DNA of 64,000 bases from Diospyros lotus. Its lineage: Eukaryota; Streptophyta; Magnoliopsida; Ericales; Ebenaceae. The translations under genes were made by a program, and so were the position numbers. Where the stretch lies: contig NC_068344.1 of the NCBI RefSeq assembly GCF_014633365.1, positions 31,189,170-31,253,169 on the forward strand. The letters are read 5' to 3'. A model generated the notes under the pieces. That model was not told where the DNA came from. It did not search any database and saw nothing but the letters and a program-made list of their open reading frames with translations. Shown here piece by piece: positions 1-12,500 of this stretch (position 1 is the stretch's first letter; each line of letters opens with the position of its first letter).

Positions 1-1055
1 TCTCAAAAGCTTATATTTGAATTTTCAAATTTTGAATTAAATGAGAATTAATTTTAGACATATTTTCTCTTACTCATACAAAAAATAAATTTATTTTGAA
101 TTAAAGGAGATTGCTTTTAGATATGTTTTATTATTTTAATCATTTATGTCTCAAAAGTTTATATTTGAATTTTCAAATCTTGATTTTTCATGCAAAAAGT
201 AAATTTATTTTGAATTAAAGGTGAAACATGTTTTCTTATTATTTGAGAAAGTCTAAATATTTTTTGAATTTCAAACTTCATATTAATCCTTTTTTTAGTG
301 GCTAAAATGTTTATAAATACCTCTCCAAACTCATTTTTTGAGTATCCAAATACTTCTATTGCATATCCAAAGCACTTGAAAGCTCTCAAATACTCTCAAG
401 CAAAGCATCCAAGCAATTCGAGGCTCTCGAAATATTATTACATATCCACCGAAGAGCCACAAGGCAAGAGGAGAAAAGTTCTTCAAGTCTTCTACGACAA
501 ATTCGAACTTCTCCATTTGAGATTACAAATTTATTTATTTATTTAAATATTATTATTTTGTATAATTTGTTCTTAATTGTTTATTTGTGTCTAAGTGTGG
601 ACAAATTATTTGTAACATTTAAATTACTATTATGGATTGTATAGGTTTCCTAGAATCACTAAAATCTAGGTGAATCTAGTTTCCAAGATAAGCTAGGAAG
701 AAAAATTTGGTGTAGTAGTTGCCTAGAACTCATTGTAATCTAGGTTTGTATTTAGTTTCTAAAGTGAGATAGTGTGGAAACCTTAGTGAAATTATTTTAG
801 TGAAACCCTAAGGGTGGTTAGACATTGGGAGAGTAGACTAGGTGTGTGTGAAGACACCAAACTACTATAAATTATGTTGTATCTTATTGTATTTATTTTT
901 GTTATATCTTGTGACTTACATTTATTATTAATCTCAAATATAATTTATTATATTGATCAAATATATATTTTTTAATAAAATTATTAATTGAGAATATTTA
1001 TTAAAATTAAAAAAAAATTTAATCACTCAATTCACCCCCTCTTGAGTGGCGATAC
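1..1055 (+). mobile_element. Copia-type LTR-like sequence, 5' end outside the window
   Basis: This AT-rich block has the layout of a plant Copia LTR read on the plus strand. There is a TATA-like TTTATAAATA near 309, a long leader-like stretch, and near 1030 the string ATTCACCCCCTCTTG, which recurs at the 3' end of the solo LTR that ends at 58239. Positions 1-35 and 149-183 are nearly identical, and so are the following 80-135 and 194-245, so a roughly 148-bp unit is imperfectly duplicated. The true LTR start and the TG...CA ends are not visible. The call rests on shared layout and the shared motif, not on a full alignment. Confidence 0.45.
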
Positions 1056-1063
1056 CCTAAGGG

Positions 1064-1910
1064 TAGAGGTGTCAAAAGGGCCGGGCGGCCTAGCCCGTGA
1101 TGGGCAGGGCTTTGGCCCGGCCCGTTACTGTTCATACGGGCCGGGCCGAGCCCGGCCCCCATTGGGGGGCCGGGCTGGGTCAAAGAAATTGGGCCCATGG
1201 CCCGGCCCGGCCCGTGGCCCGTTGGGCCCTTATGGGCTGGGCCCATGAGGCCCTTATGGGCCAGTAAGGCCCTTACTCATTTTTTTTTTTTAATTTTGTT
1301 ATTTTTTTTAGTAATTATTGATATTGGATACTAAAAAATTTAATTTCGCAATATATATAAATAATAACCATCAATTAATTTATTTAAAATTTTAAGTTAA
1401 ATTTTTTATATATTTAAATTATAAATAAACATTCTCCTTTTTATATGTACATTATTTTTCATATCAATTCACAAGAAAAATTATAAGGCATATAGAATTT
1501 TGAAATATAAAATAATGAAATAATATTTAAAACTTAAGAATTAAGATAGAAAATATTTTAAAAAGAAACAAATTAATTTTTATATATGTATTATTTTGAT
1601 ATTTATATATGTATATATTATATGTATTATTTTTAAAAAAATTATTTAAAAAAAGAAAAAAAAGGCCGGGCCCATCGGGCACGGCTCGCTAGGCCCTGTG
1701 GGCTAAGGGCCCGACCCGGCCCTCTACCCACGGGCTGGCCCGGCCCCTTTGTAGGGGGGCCGTGGGCCGGGCCGGGCCCTATCAATGACAAAAGAGCCTG
1801 GGCCCGGCCCGGCCCTTTTAGTAAAAGGGCCGGGCCGACCCGTTTAAAAAGCTCGTGGGCTGACTCGGGCCGGACCGGGCCGGGCCGGGCCGGCCCTTTT
1901 GACACCTATA
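1064..1910. mobile_element. Non-autonomous hAT-type DNA element with GC-rich ends
   Basis: The 847-bp element starts TAGAGGTGTCAAAAGGGCC and ends with the near-exact inverted complement (GGCCCTTTTGACACCTATA). It is flanked by a perfect 8-bp direct repeat, CCTAAGGG, at 1056-1063 and 1911-1918. An 8-bp target duplication with short terminal inverted repeats is the hAT signature. The outer 200-250 bp on each side are runs of GGGCC/GGCCC motifs and the middle 400 bp is AT-rich, so the arms could pair into a long hairpin. No transposase is present; the open frames here are artefacts of the GC-rich repeats. It splits the truncated Copia fragment from the LTR-like block to its left. Confidence 0.85.
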
Positions 1911-1918
1911 CCTAAGGG

Positions 1919-3252
1919 ATAACTTTGAATTCTTTCTCCAGTAGTTGTCCACACTTATCAAATTTTGATCAATTTCAAGTACAAAAAGAATATCAGTTAA
2001 GAGTTTTGTACCCAGGCAACTTCCAATTGCTACCGTCATTTTTTCCTTTGACAGCCAAGTGTTCCCCATTGTCAATTCTGACTTTTGACACTTTAGACTT
2101 GTCGAGCTCCTTGAAAAGTTGCTGATAAGTCATATGATTGGTGCAACCACTGTCAATGAGCCAGCTTTTAATTGAGTTGTTGGTAGCAAAACAGGTTGCC
2201 ACTAGTAAATGCTCCTCCTTCTACTGATAAGTCATATGATTGGTGCAACCACTGTCAATGAGCCAGCTTTTAATTGAGTTGTTGGTAGCAAAACAGGTTG
2301 CCACAAGTAAATGCTCCTCCTTCTACTGATTGACAATTTGAGCCTCAGCTTGTTGTTGTTGTTATCTTTTGTTCTTGCAAATTTTCGCAATATGGCCTAA
2401 TTGATTGCACTTGTTGCATCTTACATCAGGCCTCCTTCAACACTTGAAATGAGGATGACTTTTCCTCCCATAATGTTGACACGAAGGATAGGATGGCTTG
2501 CTTTCACCTCCATTGATGCTGTTTGCAGCTTCAGCCAGCTCTGCATTGTTTTTTTTTCCTTTCTTTTTTTTCCTTTGCTGCCTTGATTGACTTCTTGTTT
2601 AGCTTGCAATGCTCCTTGAACTGAGCCTTCTTGCCTCATGAACCTTCTTTGTTCTTGAGCCTATAGAGCATTTAACAATTCTGCCAAAGAAATGCTTGAT
2701 AGATCTTTAGAATTTTTCAAAGAAGAAATTGTGACTTCAAACCTTTCAGGGACAGTAACAAGAATCTTTTCAACTACTCTAGAATCAGGAAATTCTGTTC
2801 CAAGCAATCTTACCTTGTTGACAATGCTCAAAAGTCTATTAGAGTACTCCTTGATTGTCTTTGACTCCTTCATTCTTTGCATCTCAAACTCCCTAATTAA
2901 ATTCAGCACTTGCATCTTTTTTATTCTCTCATTGCCCTCATATTCTTGCTTGAGAAAATCCCATATCTCCTTTGCTGATTTCAGGGTCATAATTCTGGAA
3001 AAGATTGATGGAGAGACAGCAGCAAATACGCATGCTTTTGCCTTTAACTTCCTTTGCCTATTTTCCTTGTGATTCCTGATTTATGCAATTGTTGGATTAT
3101 CAGGCAAAGGAGGAATCTCATAGTCCTCCTTCACAGCTTCCCAAAGATCACTTGCATCAAGATAAGCTTTCATTCTGATTACCCACACCTGGTAATTTTC
3201 ATCCTCAAACACTAGAGGAGCAGTAACTGTGAAAGATGCTTCAGCATTCATG
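1919..3252 (-). pseudogene. Copia gag-protease remnant
   Basis: Several frames together read as a Copia gag followed by the protease region. The N-terminal segment contains EDENYQVWVIRMKAYLDA (3081-3252) and stops prematurely. A UBN2-type gag core lies at 2661-2990 with the motif SAKEIWDFLKQEYEG. A zinc-knuckle region lies near 2400-2640, and the aspartic protease motif WLIDSGCTNHM falls in 1993-2202. After the protease the frame shifts, and the reading EIDQNLISV continues near 1940-1990. Stops, frame changes and the loss of everything after the protease make it non-functional. Confidence 0.75.
2122..2325. repeat. 102-bp tandem duplication inside the Copia protease region
   Basis: Units 2122-2223 and 2224-2325 are almost identical; the visible difference is GCCACT versus GCCACA. 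The unit is 34 codons long and covers the WLIDSG protease motif, so in an intact frame it would duplicate the active-site segment. Confidence 0.9.
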
Positions 3253-3354
3253 TTTGGTAAAGGATGAGGTTGTAATGGTTTTTTGATTTGATTTTGAGCA
3301 AGGTGAACACTCAAATTCTCACAATCCCGTAAGAATAGGGCTCTGATACCAATT

Positions 3355-3715
3355 TGTAGGCAAAGAAAACCAAGAAGACAAAAAGGCCTGCAAACTGAAA
3401 AATATGACAACAGAAAAATAGAGAAAGGTTTTTTAATGAACAACGCACACATTCTATTGAATCCAAAGAAGATTTAAATACAACCAAAATGTAACCACCA
3501 TAGCCAAAAAAAACTACCCATGATCCCATGAACTGAGATTGCATTAGATAAAAAAAAAACTACCCATGATCCCATGAACTGAGATTACATTAGATAAAAA
3601 ATAAACTACCCATGATCCCATGAACTGAGATTACATTAGCTAAAAATAACAACTAAGATTCAATAACAGAAACCTAAAAACCAGGTCAAAACCAGAAAAT
3701 GTGGCATGCCTAACA
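3355..3715 (-). repeat. LTR of the truncated Copia, with an internal triplicated segment
   Basis: The plus strand begins TGTAGGCA and ends TGCCTAACA, which are imperfect inverted ends with the TG...CA borders of an LTR, directly next to a tRNA-Met primer-binding site. Within it a segment of about 45 bp (ACTACCCATGATCCCATG and flanks) occurs three times in tandem at about 3511-3645. Confidence 0.65.
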
Positions 3716-4926
3716 TCCATTCCAGCTCATCTTTCATTCTGAATATTCCACCTCATGCCTTGCGGCCCACCGCAGGCACTTTGCAGCTACATCAGCATCC
3801 TCAGTTTATGCAGATACTGAGGTATATTACATCAACACTTTTGAACTGTAAGTGGTTCATCCTCATCTTCCACTATGCAGTCCTCAATCATAAAAAACTG
3901 TGTCCTTTGACACCTATGGCTTGATTATAGCGTTCATCACAGTAGAAACAGAGCCCTTTCTCTCTACATTCCCTTGCTTCTTATCCTGTAATTTGTTGAA
4001 TAGTAGTTGGAGGAGCAGGAAACCCATATTTTTGTGTTGGTGGTGGACCAATAAGGCCTGATGAGGGATTTAGCCTGATCCTAGGTGGCGGCAAGGCAAC
4101 AGGAAATCGTGAATAAGGGCCTGTTTTTCGTTGGAGTTGATTGAGTTCCTCGATCAAGTGTGCAACGCCAATAGTTTCAGACAGCGTGCGTGGCTTCTTT
4201 ACTTTCACATCCAGGTGAATCTTGTCTCGAAGGCCAGTTATGAAGCAACCAACAAGATATCCCTCAGGGTAGTCCATCTCTCTCTGCGACAACTTCTTGA
4301 AAGCTTCTTGGTACGCAACCATTGAGGAAACTTGTTTAAGTCGAGTCAAAGCTTCAGACGGATCATCATATTCAATGGGGCTAAACCTTCGCAGCATTGC
4401 TTCCGTGAATTCGTTCTACGTGAGAGGCCCTCGAAATTTCGCCACCAACGATACCATTGTAATGTTTTTCCCTCCAAATGGAATGAAGCCAACTGCACTT
4501 GGTGTTCCGGTGCAACCCCCGTGAATTCACAATATTGTTCAACTTTGAAGATCCAACCAATGGGATCGTTTCCTGCGAATTTGGGAAACAATAGTTTGAG
4601 CTGTGTATGGGCATGATCTAGAACTGGTTGGGAAGGAATGAGGGTTGTGTTTGTAGAGAGAGGCTCACTGGGTGTAGCAATTTGAACGTGAGCTGATTCT
4701 GTTGGAGTAAAGGGTTTAACTCCTCCATTTGTGGCAAAATTACTATGAACATGTAGAGCTTGGAGCTCCATTAAGACTAATTGCGATGCAGCATTGATCT
4801 GGTTGAAATTATGTTGAGGAGGTCGAAGCTCAATTCATGTCAAGCAAGAATCTCAACGACTTCGTTTCGAAATTCCGCGTTGGTCTTAGTGCGAGTCTCT
4901 ATTGCGAACCTGCTTTGATACCAAAT
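3716..4926 (-). pseudogene. Ty3/gypsy gag relic with primer-binding site
   Basis: Minus-strand coding begins near 4771, where the motifs LKLLFPKFAGNDPIGWIF and FHLEGKTLQWYRWW are typical of plant Retrotrans_gag proteins. A frameshift near 4390 moves the reading to a second frame (FKKLSQREMDYPEGYLVGCF, 4397-3981). A CCHC-like motif CREKGLCFYCDE follows near 3950, and weak protease-proximal sequence runs to 3716, where the Copia LTR begins. TGGTATCAAAGC at 4923-4912 is a primer-binding site, so the LTR should start near 4927. The frameshift, internal stops and the Copia insertion show it is dead. Confidence 0.75.
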
Positions 4927-5285
4927 TGATAGGAATTTGTTTGTGAAGTAAGAGGAAAGGAAGAAGCTGAGAGAGACAAGTATTTGGGTGTAAAATCTCA
5001 TAATCTATAATTAACAATTACAAGAAGCTTTAACGAGCTTATGTTACAATGTGATCTGGAAACAAAGAACAAAAAGGAGTGGTTACTGCTAATAAAATTA
5101 TGAATGGAAAAATATTGAAAATTAGCAGAAGTGCCAAGATTTTAGCAACCAACACTTTTATGATTTTTATTAAAAATCAACTAACTCCTAATAATCAGGT
5201 CTATATCGAACAAATATTAAAGATCTGTATCTATGCATGCCTACATGAGATGGGTCATATCACATCACACTCAAATTAAAAAAAA
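4927..5285 (-). repeat. Probable remains of the gypsy relic's LTR
   Basis: The sequence directly beyond the primer-binding site begins TGATAGGAATTTG, the expected TG border. The other end could not be fixed by eye, so the extent is approximate. No coding sequence is seen. Confidence 0.35.
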
Positions 5286-5289
5286 TATT

Positions 5290-5700
5290 TTGAGGAGATA
5301 TTTTACTAAGGACAAATTTATTATACTACCCTTGAAGACTATCAATCTGATGCCACCAAGTGCTTGTCTTTGGAAAAGCCACGTGTCCTCCAGATCTTCA
5401 TCCCATATTTGATTTTGAATTAGAGTGACTCGGTCAACTGAGATTCTCTCCAACGTCTTTTTTAAATGTTATTCTATCTTTTCAGAGTAAACTCTACGCC
5501 ATATTTAAATAGAGGTCAACTTTTACATGTATGGGTATCTGACTACTGAGTGACTTTCCACTTCGGATATCTTCTTTTACTGACTTGAGCGTCGGAGTCC
5601 TTCCGAAGGATTAAAGTCCTGCCCTTGCAGGTACTTGTTTCGAGGCAGATTTTGGTGATCGGTCCAATATTATCAAAATACTTATCAGGAAACTATTTAG
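5290..5700 (+). repeat. LTR-like relic with TATA and GAGCGTCGGAGT motif
   Basis: A TATA-like CATATTTAAATAG near 5498 is followed about 85 bp later by CTGACTTGAGCGTCGGAGTC and a stretch containing CCCTTGCAGG. From general knowledge, this arrangement recurs around the R region of many plant LTR retrotransposons. Termini and target duplications were not found, so it may be a solo or broken LTR. Confidence 0.35.
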
Positions 5701-6540
5701 AGATGTTAAATGGACTTGGTAAACTTTATTTATATCATAATTCACATGGTATGAATTGAACTCTTAAGAAATCTGAACCAACATGATACATTTGGATTGT
5801 GTCAAGCCATAAGTTGACCAACTCAAATGGAGAGACTTGTTTTGATTTGTTAGGCATGGTTGGACATTGTTTTATGCTGAATTGTTCATGTATGGCGTAA
5901 TCTATTTGGGATCGAAAAATATTGGTTTGATAATAGAAGGTTAGTCTGGTCTTATATGTGATTAAAATTTTAATATCTTTACGTCAATTTAATAGAATTT
6001 TAGTTTACACCTTTGTTTTCCCTAATGGTTACAGCTTCTTCTCATTCTTTTTTTTTTTTTGCTACTCTCCGATTCCAGAGAATTCTTCTTCATTTTTGCC
6101 TTTTTCTTCCAGAGATTGTGACCTTTTAAGTATTAATAGCCAACAAAAAAACCCAAAATATTGCAGTATAGAATTAACATGTATCTATAGGAAGTAAGGA
6201 TTAAGGAATATTGATAAATATTTGCTACGAAGGTATTAAAAACTGCAATTTGGTTGGATCCCTCACCATTACAGATCTTTGAAGCTGACTAGACAATAAA
6301 TCAGTTGACCATCACACTTACGAACATGTAGTAACTAGTAAGAAACCGTGTATTACTTGCTTCGACTTGCCTGAAAGTTTCGTTTGGTAAAAAATCATTT
6401 TGGGTACAACTCATGAACGTCAAAGGCACCGACTTTCTTCCGTCAAGCTGTCCGAAGCCTATTGGGATTCCAAACTATCGAAGCACTAGATCTCATTCTT
6501 GGGAGTAGAGAGACAGAGAGAGCGAGAGAGACAGAGAGAG
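5701..6540 (+). promoter_or_regulatory. Upstream region and 5' UTR of the DUF1068 gene
   Basis: No gene is seen in 5701-6440. A GA-rich tract (6508-6540) directly precedes the ATG at 6541, as is common in plant 5' UTRs. No TATA box was assigned with confidence and the transcription start is unknown. Confidence 0.4.
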
Positions 6541-9500
6541 ATGCCAAGGAGATCTGGGACTTGTTTGAGGTGTTGTTTGGTGGTTTTTGCTGTGGTATCA
6601 GCTCTCTGTGTATCTGGCCCTGCTCTGTATTGGAAGTTGAAGAAGGGGTTGAAGTCGGGAGGCTATTCGTCTGAATGCAGCCCTTGCATTTGTGATTGCC
6701 CTCCACCTCTTTCCCTTCTCAAGATTGCTCCTGGTACTTGCCCTGTTCTTTTTTTCGCAATGAAATATGTATAGTTGCTATCATGTTGTCCTTTTCTTCT
6801 GGGTTGTTTGATTTTCATTTCTGTTTGATGTTGTGTTCTATGGATTCGAATTGATGGGTACCTTCTCAGATTGCTTTTATGTTTCAAGGGTTTTTGATTC
6901 AGTACATATGCATAGATGCTTTTTTGTTGTCTTATTCTTCTTTATTGTTAATTTTGGTTTCTGTTTAATGTTATGTTGTCTGGAGGCAAAGTAAAGCCCA
7001 CCATCTCTAATTGTTTTCAAGTTTCAAGGTTTTTTGAATCTTTCCGTATTATAGATGCTTTATGTTGTCTCTCTTCTGGGTCCTTTTAAATTTTATTTCT
7101 TTCTGATGTTAATATTGTGTGGAGTGAAATTGAAGGATTACCTGTCCCAGGTTGCTTTCAGGGTTCAAGGCTTTTGATTCATTGTTTGGCTTGTTTCCAT
7201 ATATTTGATCGTTTTCCCATTTTCATACCATGTTAACTTTATTTCTGCTGAGTTGCTAGTTCTGTTCTTTATTGCAACACCAGTCACTTCTGTCACAGTA
7301 GTATGCCATTATACCACATCAATTTCTGAAACCTAGATTGTCTGTTGAAATTATCTGGAGATTTAGAGCTTCCTTAGTTAATTATCTTCCACATGCTATC
7401 TAGTTTATTGCCTGTGACAAAGTGAAATTGAACTGAATGCCAATTTTTTCGCTAAACTACAGAGATCACCATTGTGCTACATTCTACTAACATAGTTTCT
7501 GGTTTATTCCTGTGCAGGTTTGGCCAATCTTTCTGTTACAGGCAAGAGTTATCCTCCATACTCAATATTATGACCTTTCTTGCTTTACTCGCTTCCATGA
7601 ACCATATTTCTTTCTCAAGTTTCTTTGATTAAGTTTATCCTAGGGAATTGAATGAGCAAAATTTTGGTTCTTGTTCTTCCTTATGAAGAGGCACGATTGG
7701 ATATTTTTCAGGTTTGAAAAAATGGCTAGCAATTATCTTGTTTAGAGTATATGAGCTGCTAAATTTTTTTATAGTGATCTTCTAAGCATTTAAACTAAAA
7801 ACTATAACATCATCATCTTCTTTCTAGTGCTGAGAAATATAATTTCATTGATCGGACATTAAGGTCAGTTAAACTGTGTTTTCCCACCATATTCTGGTGA
7901 GTGGATACTAACTTTCTTATCTCTGGATCAACCAGCATCAATTCATCTAATGCTCTTATGTAAGCATCGATTGAAATAATTTATTCCTTTTCAGACTTAA
8001 GTTATTACATCAATAGGATAGGGATCTTCAATTTGCCAGCAGTGTAAGTTGAACCAGGAATGGTGTTTAGAATGTTCATTCATTTATTGGAACTAGTGTG
8101 CTTTTCTCCTTTTGGTCCAATTACTCTAGATTAATGTTGCTAGATATATTGACTCAGATGGAAAAAAAGGATGAAGGGGATTTCTATGCATATGAAAAGC
8201 TTGATTTCAGATTTGCATTGCTTAAAATTTGTTCTCCAAGCCTCAAATGAGAGAGGTTGAGCTGTAGTCAGTAGTTATCATGTTGAATCATTGCTAATCT
8301 GTGCTGTATAGAAAGTGAAGGTATCCTCCTAGATTAATGGTAGTTAGGTCACCATATAACTGGTATATACTATCTCATAAATTAGCAAGTTAGTAATTTG
8401 ATCAAGAAGCAATATAACCTTATATGAATGTGTTGCATTAAGGGAGTGAACCCTATACAGAACAGAGAAAAAACAATGCTCTGAACTTCCCTGGTGGCTG
8501 AACAATGCAGGAAAAGATGGTTCATAGAGTCACCACTTTTATTGCAGATGAAGCACTAATCAATGACTACCTGCTTTCATTTCCTTAGATTGTCAAAAGT
8601 AAGGATAGCATCAGTGCTGCTGTCCAAACACTAAAGTTACCCTTATAATGAGCACCGTGCCCAACTACCCTTGACTAGTCAATAGATGATCATGGAATAA
8701 ACTGTAAAAAGTTGTGATGGAGTCAAGTTTTGAGTCTTAAAGACTCCATTTACAGGTAGATGATAATGGAAGGGTAGCAAAACAAGTTAGTGAAAGACTC
8801 TCCTTACACCACTTGTCTTCTCCTATTCTCACCCTCATACCATCTCCCACCCTAAAACAGATAAGGTTAGAGTGCTTTCCCCACACTCCCAAAATTCCTC
8901 AAATGAACACCTGCTCCTTGCCTTACGTGTGAGAACATGCATTGCACAATGTTGGGCTGGGGCGTACACATACACACATACAAAATATCCCAACCACCTC
9001 TAACACAGGAAGAAAAATGACAGTTTGTTCCCACAAGATAAATCGAAGCAACACAAGCATAAAAACAGTAAAAGAAGAGGCACAAGGTTTTACCGTGGTT
9101 CACCCTAAAATAGGGCTACATCCACGTTGAGTTCCGGTTTAAGGGAGCTCACTGCACTATAATAATGATGATAGATATACACCCTCAACTCCTCAACACT
9201 CAATACAAAGTACAGCAAGATAAATATGTAAATCAGTGACAGAAATAGCTTACAACCATAAACGAGCCAACACACAAGATCTGTAGGACTCAAACAGCAC
9301 CAAAGGTAAGGTTGACAGCAGTAGATGGAAGAGATCTGAGAGCGCCAGCGTATCTCCATGAGTCGCAGCTAGGGTTTTAAATAGCCAAGAGAGAAGATCG
9401 GTTTTGAGAGAAAATCGGCAGATTTAGGGCTAAGGGCGAATGCTGTTGTAACAAACGAAGACCGAGCTTTATATATGGGAGGGCATTGGATGGGCCATCG

Positions 9501-12500
9501 AGTTAACGGATCGCAGGAGGTTGCTGAATGGGCCAAGCCCAATTGCCATCCATCCTTTAAGAGGTTGCTGGAGGTTGCTAAGTGGGTCAAGCCCACTAGC
9601 CTTCCGTCCAGCAGCCTTGAGTTGGGGCTTCACTATCAACATTCTCCACCTTGAAGACTCAACACAAACCTGTCTAATAGTGCAGCATGCTTCAACCTCT
9701 TACCTTCATCACTCTAGTTGGTTTTGGGTCAACCAACATCAATATGCAGCAAATCCAAACAGTGTTTGAATTTTGCTGTTGACACCACCTTAGTCCCCAT
9801 GTCGGCTGGATTTTTTTCAGTAGGAATTTTCTGAATGCTTACCTTTCTTGTTGCAACCTGATCTCTGACATAATGGTATTTTATGTCTATATGTTTTGAT
9901 CGTTCATGGTACACCGGATTTTTACACAAGTGTATAGCACTCTGATTGTCACAAAATATGTCAGCATTTCTTACCAGTAAGTGGATTTCAGATAGTATAC
10001 CTTGAAGCCAGATGGCTTCTTTGAATGCATCAGTCAAAGCCACGTATTCAGCCTCAGTGGAAGACAGTGCAACCAATGGCTGCAGCTGTGCTTTCCAGCT
10101 GATGCAATTACCTCCAAGAGAAAACATATAGGCTGTTGTGGATTTTCTAGTGTCACGATCACCTGCAAAATCAGAGTCTACATATCCAACAAGATCTAGA
10201 TTTTCACCTCTCTTCATATAACTTAACCCTACTCCGGTAGTACCTTTAATATATCTCAGAACATATTTCAGTGCATCCCAATGTGATTTTCCCGGATTAG
10301 ACATAAAACGGCTAAGTAGTGAAATAGAATATGCAAGGTCAGGTCTAGTGCTTATCATTGAATACATGATAGTCCCTATTACATTAGCATAAGGAATATC
10401 TTCCATTTTAATATGTTCAGCATCAGTTTTAGGGCATTGAGATTTTGATAAAATAAAATGTCCAGCTAGGGGGGTGTTTACAGGTTTACAGCCAGCCATA
10501 CCAAACTTAATTATTGTTTTTTCCAAATAATCATGCTGATGAATTTTCATAAAATATTTGCTTCTATTCCTTTCAATTTTCATACCAAGAATTTTATTTG
10601 CAGGACCTAAGTCTTTCATATCAAAATTGTCATTTAATTGAGACTTTAGGTTTTTAATTTTAACCTTAGATTTGCTAATCAATAGAATGTCATCAACATA
10701 AAGAAGCAAGTAAACAGGTTCATCAGATATTATAAAGTAAAAACAGGCATCATAGTTGCTCCTAATGAAACCAGCTTTCAATGCAAAATCATCAAACTTT
10801 TTATACCATTGTCGTGGGGATTGTTTTAATCCATATAGAGATTTTTTAAGTAAGCAAGCATGTTCTGGATGAGAAGGATCTACATATCCAACAGGTTGAT
10901 CCATATATATAAGTTCTTCTAGGTCCCCATGTAAGAAAGCTGTTTTAACATCTAATTGCTCTAGTTCTAGGTCAAAATGAGCAACAATAGCTAGCATCAA
11001 TCGAATTGTTTTAAACCTTACAACTGGTGAAAAAATTTCAGTATAATCTATCCCTTCCCTTTGGGTAAACCCCTTAGCAACTAGGCGAGCCTTATACCTA
11101 ATAGGATCAGATTTGTTCATTCCCTCTTTCAGTTTATATAGCCACTTACACTTTACCAACTTATGGTTTTTAGGCTTTGCAACCAGCTTCCATGTTCCAT
11201 TTAATTTTAAAGATGCCATTTCCTCATCCATGGCTTGTTTCCATTTTTGGTGTTCATGTGATTTAATGGCCTCTTCATAACAAGAAGGTTCAGTAGATTT
11301 CATTTCAGCTCCTGCTATAAGAGCACAGTAGATTAAATCAGCATAGCCAAACCTAGCAGGTGGTCTTACTTCTCTACGACTTCTATCTCTAGCAAGCTGA
11401 TAGTTGCTGAGATCTGATTGAGGGGTGTCTTCAGCCACCTCTTCAACTTCAATTTCACTATGGTTAGACTCAGGATTTTCTTCTAAGTGCTCAAAATTTC
11501 CTCCTAAGTTACTGTCTGATACTGGATCAGACTCCTGAGGATCAGGTACTGTCAGCTGGTCATGGGTTCCAGTTCGGTGCTCCACCTCAATATAATTTCC
11601 ACCTCTATGTTCATGATGTTCTGAAGTTTCTTCTATTTTATTTGAGGATTTGCAAGGGAAGTTATCTTCATTGAATACAACATCCCTACTTATTATAATT
11701 TTTACTCCACCTGAAGTCCTATCCCATAGCCGGTATCCCTTAGTCCCTTCTTGGTATCCTAAGAATATACACTTCTTAGATCTAGGGTCCAACTTACCCT
11801 CAGACTGGTGAGCAAAGGCCTCACACCCAAAAACTTTAAGGTGATTGTAGTTTAGCTTTCTCTTGGTCCATTTTTCTTCTGGGCAAACAAGTTTTAATGC
11901 GGTTGAAGGACTCCTATTTACTATATATGCAGCTGTGTTTAGTGCTTCCCCCCATAAAGATTTAGGCAAGTTAGCAGTAAGTAATAAACATCTGACTTTT
12001 TCTAATAAAGTTCTATTCATCCTCTCAGCTACCCCATTTTGTTGGGGTGTATATCTTACTGTTCTATGCCTAAGTATGCCTTGGGAATTACAATATTCGT
12101 TAAATTCTTTGCTGCAAAACTCTAACCCATTATCTGTTCTTAAAATTTTAATTTTTCTTTCTGATTGATTTTCTACTAGAGTTTTCCATGACTTAAATTT
12201 GTCTAATGTCTGATCTTTAGATTTAAGTAAGAAAACCCAGACCTTCCTAGTATAATCATCAATAATAGAGAGAAAATACTTGTTTCCACCTTGAGTAGGT
12301 GTTTGAGATGGACCCCAAAGATCTGCATGTAAGTATTCTAGGCATGCCTTCGCAAGGTGAGTTCCTTTAGGGAAGCTCAACCTGCGTTGCTTGCCAAGGA
12401 TACATGACTCACAGAAATTTATAGAGTCAGGTGTTAGAGAACCTAGGTAGCCTTGGCTCGATAAAGCCTGCATACCTTTCAAGCTCATATGACCAAGCCT

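Larger units (their letters stand above)
1919..3715 (-). mobile_element. Truncated Ty1/copia element (5' LTR, PBS, gag, protease)
   Basis: Reading on the minus strand there is an LTR (3715 to 3355), then a primer-binding site TGGTATCAGAGC (about 3352-3341) matching initiator Met tRNA, then a gag start near 3250 and protease-region sequence running to the hAT element. The integrase, RT and 3' LTR are missing. The upstream end lies inside the gypsy relic at 3716-4926, so this Copia inserted into that older element. The far side is truncated and no target duplication can be confirmed. Confidence 0.75.

Noticed and set aside
988..1905. Open frames on both strands across 988-1248 and 1642-1905 rich in Gly, Pro, Arg
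   Set aside because: They arise from GGGCC/GGCCC repeats in the arms of the hAT-type element and have no protein-family features.
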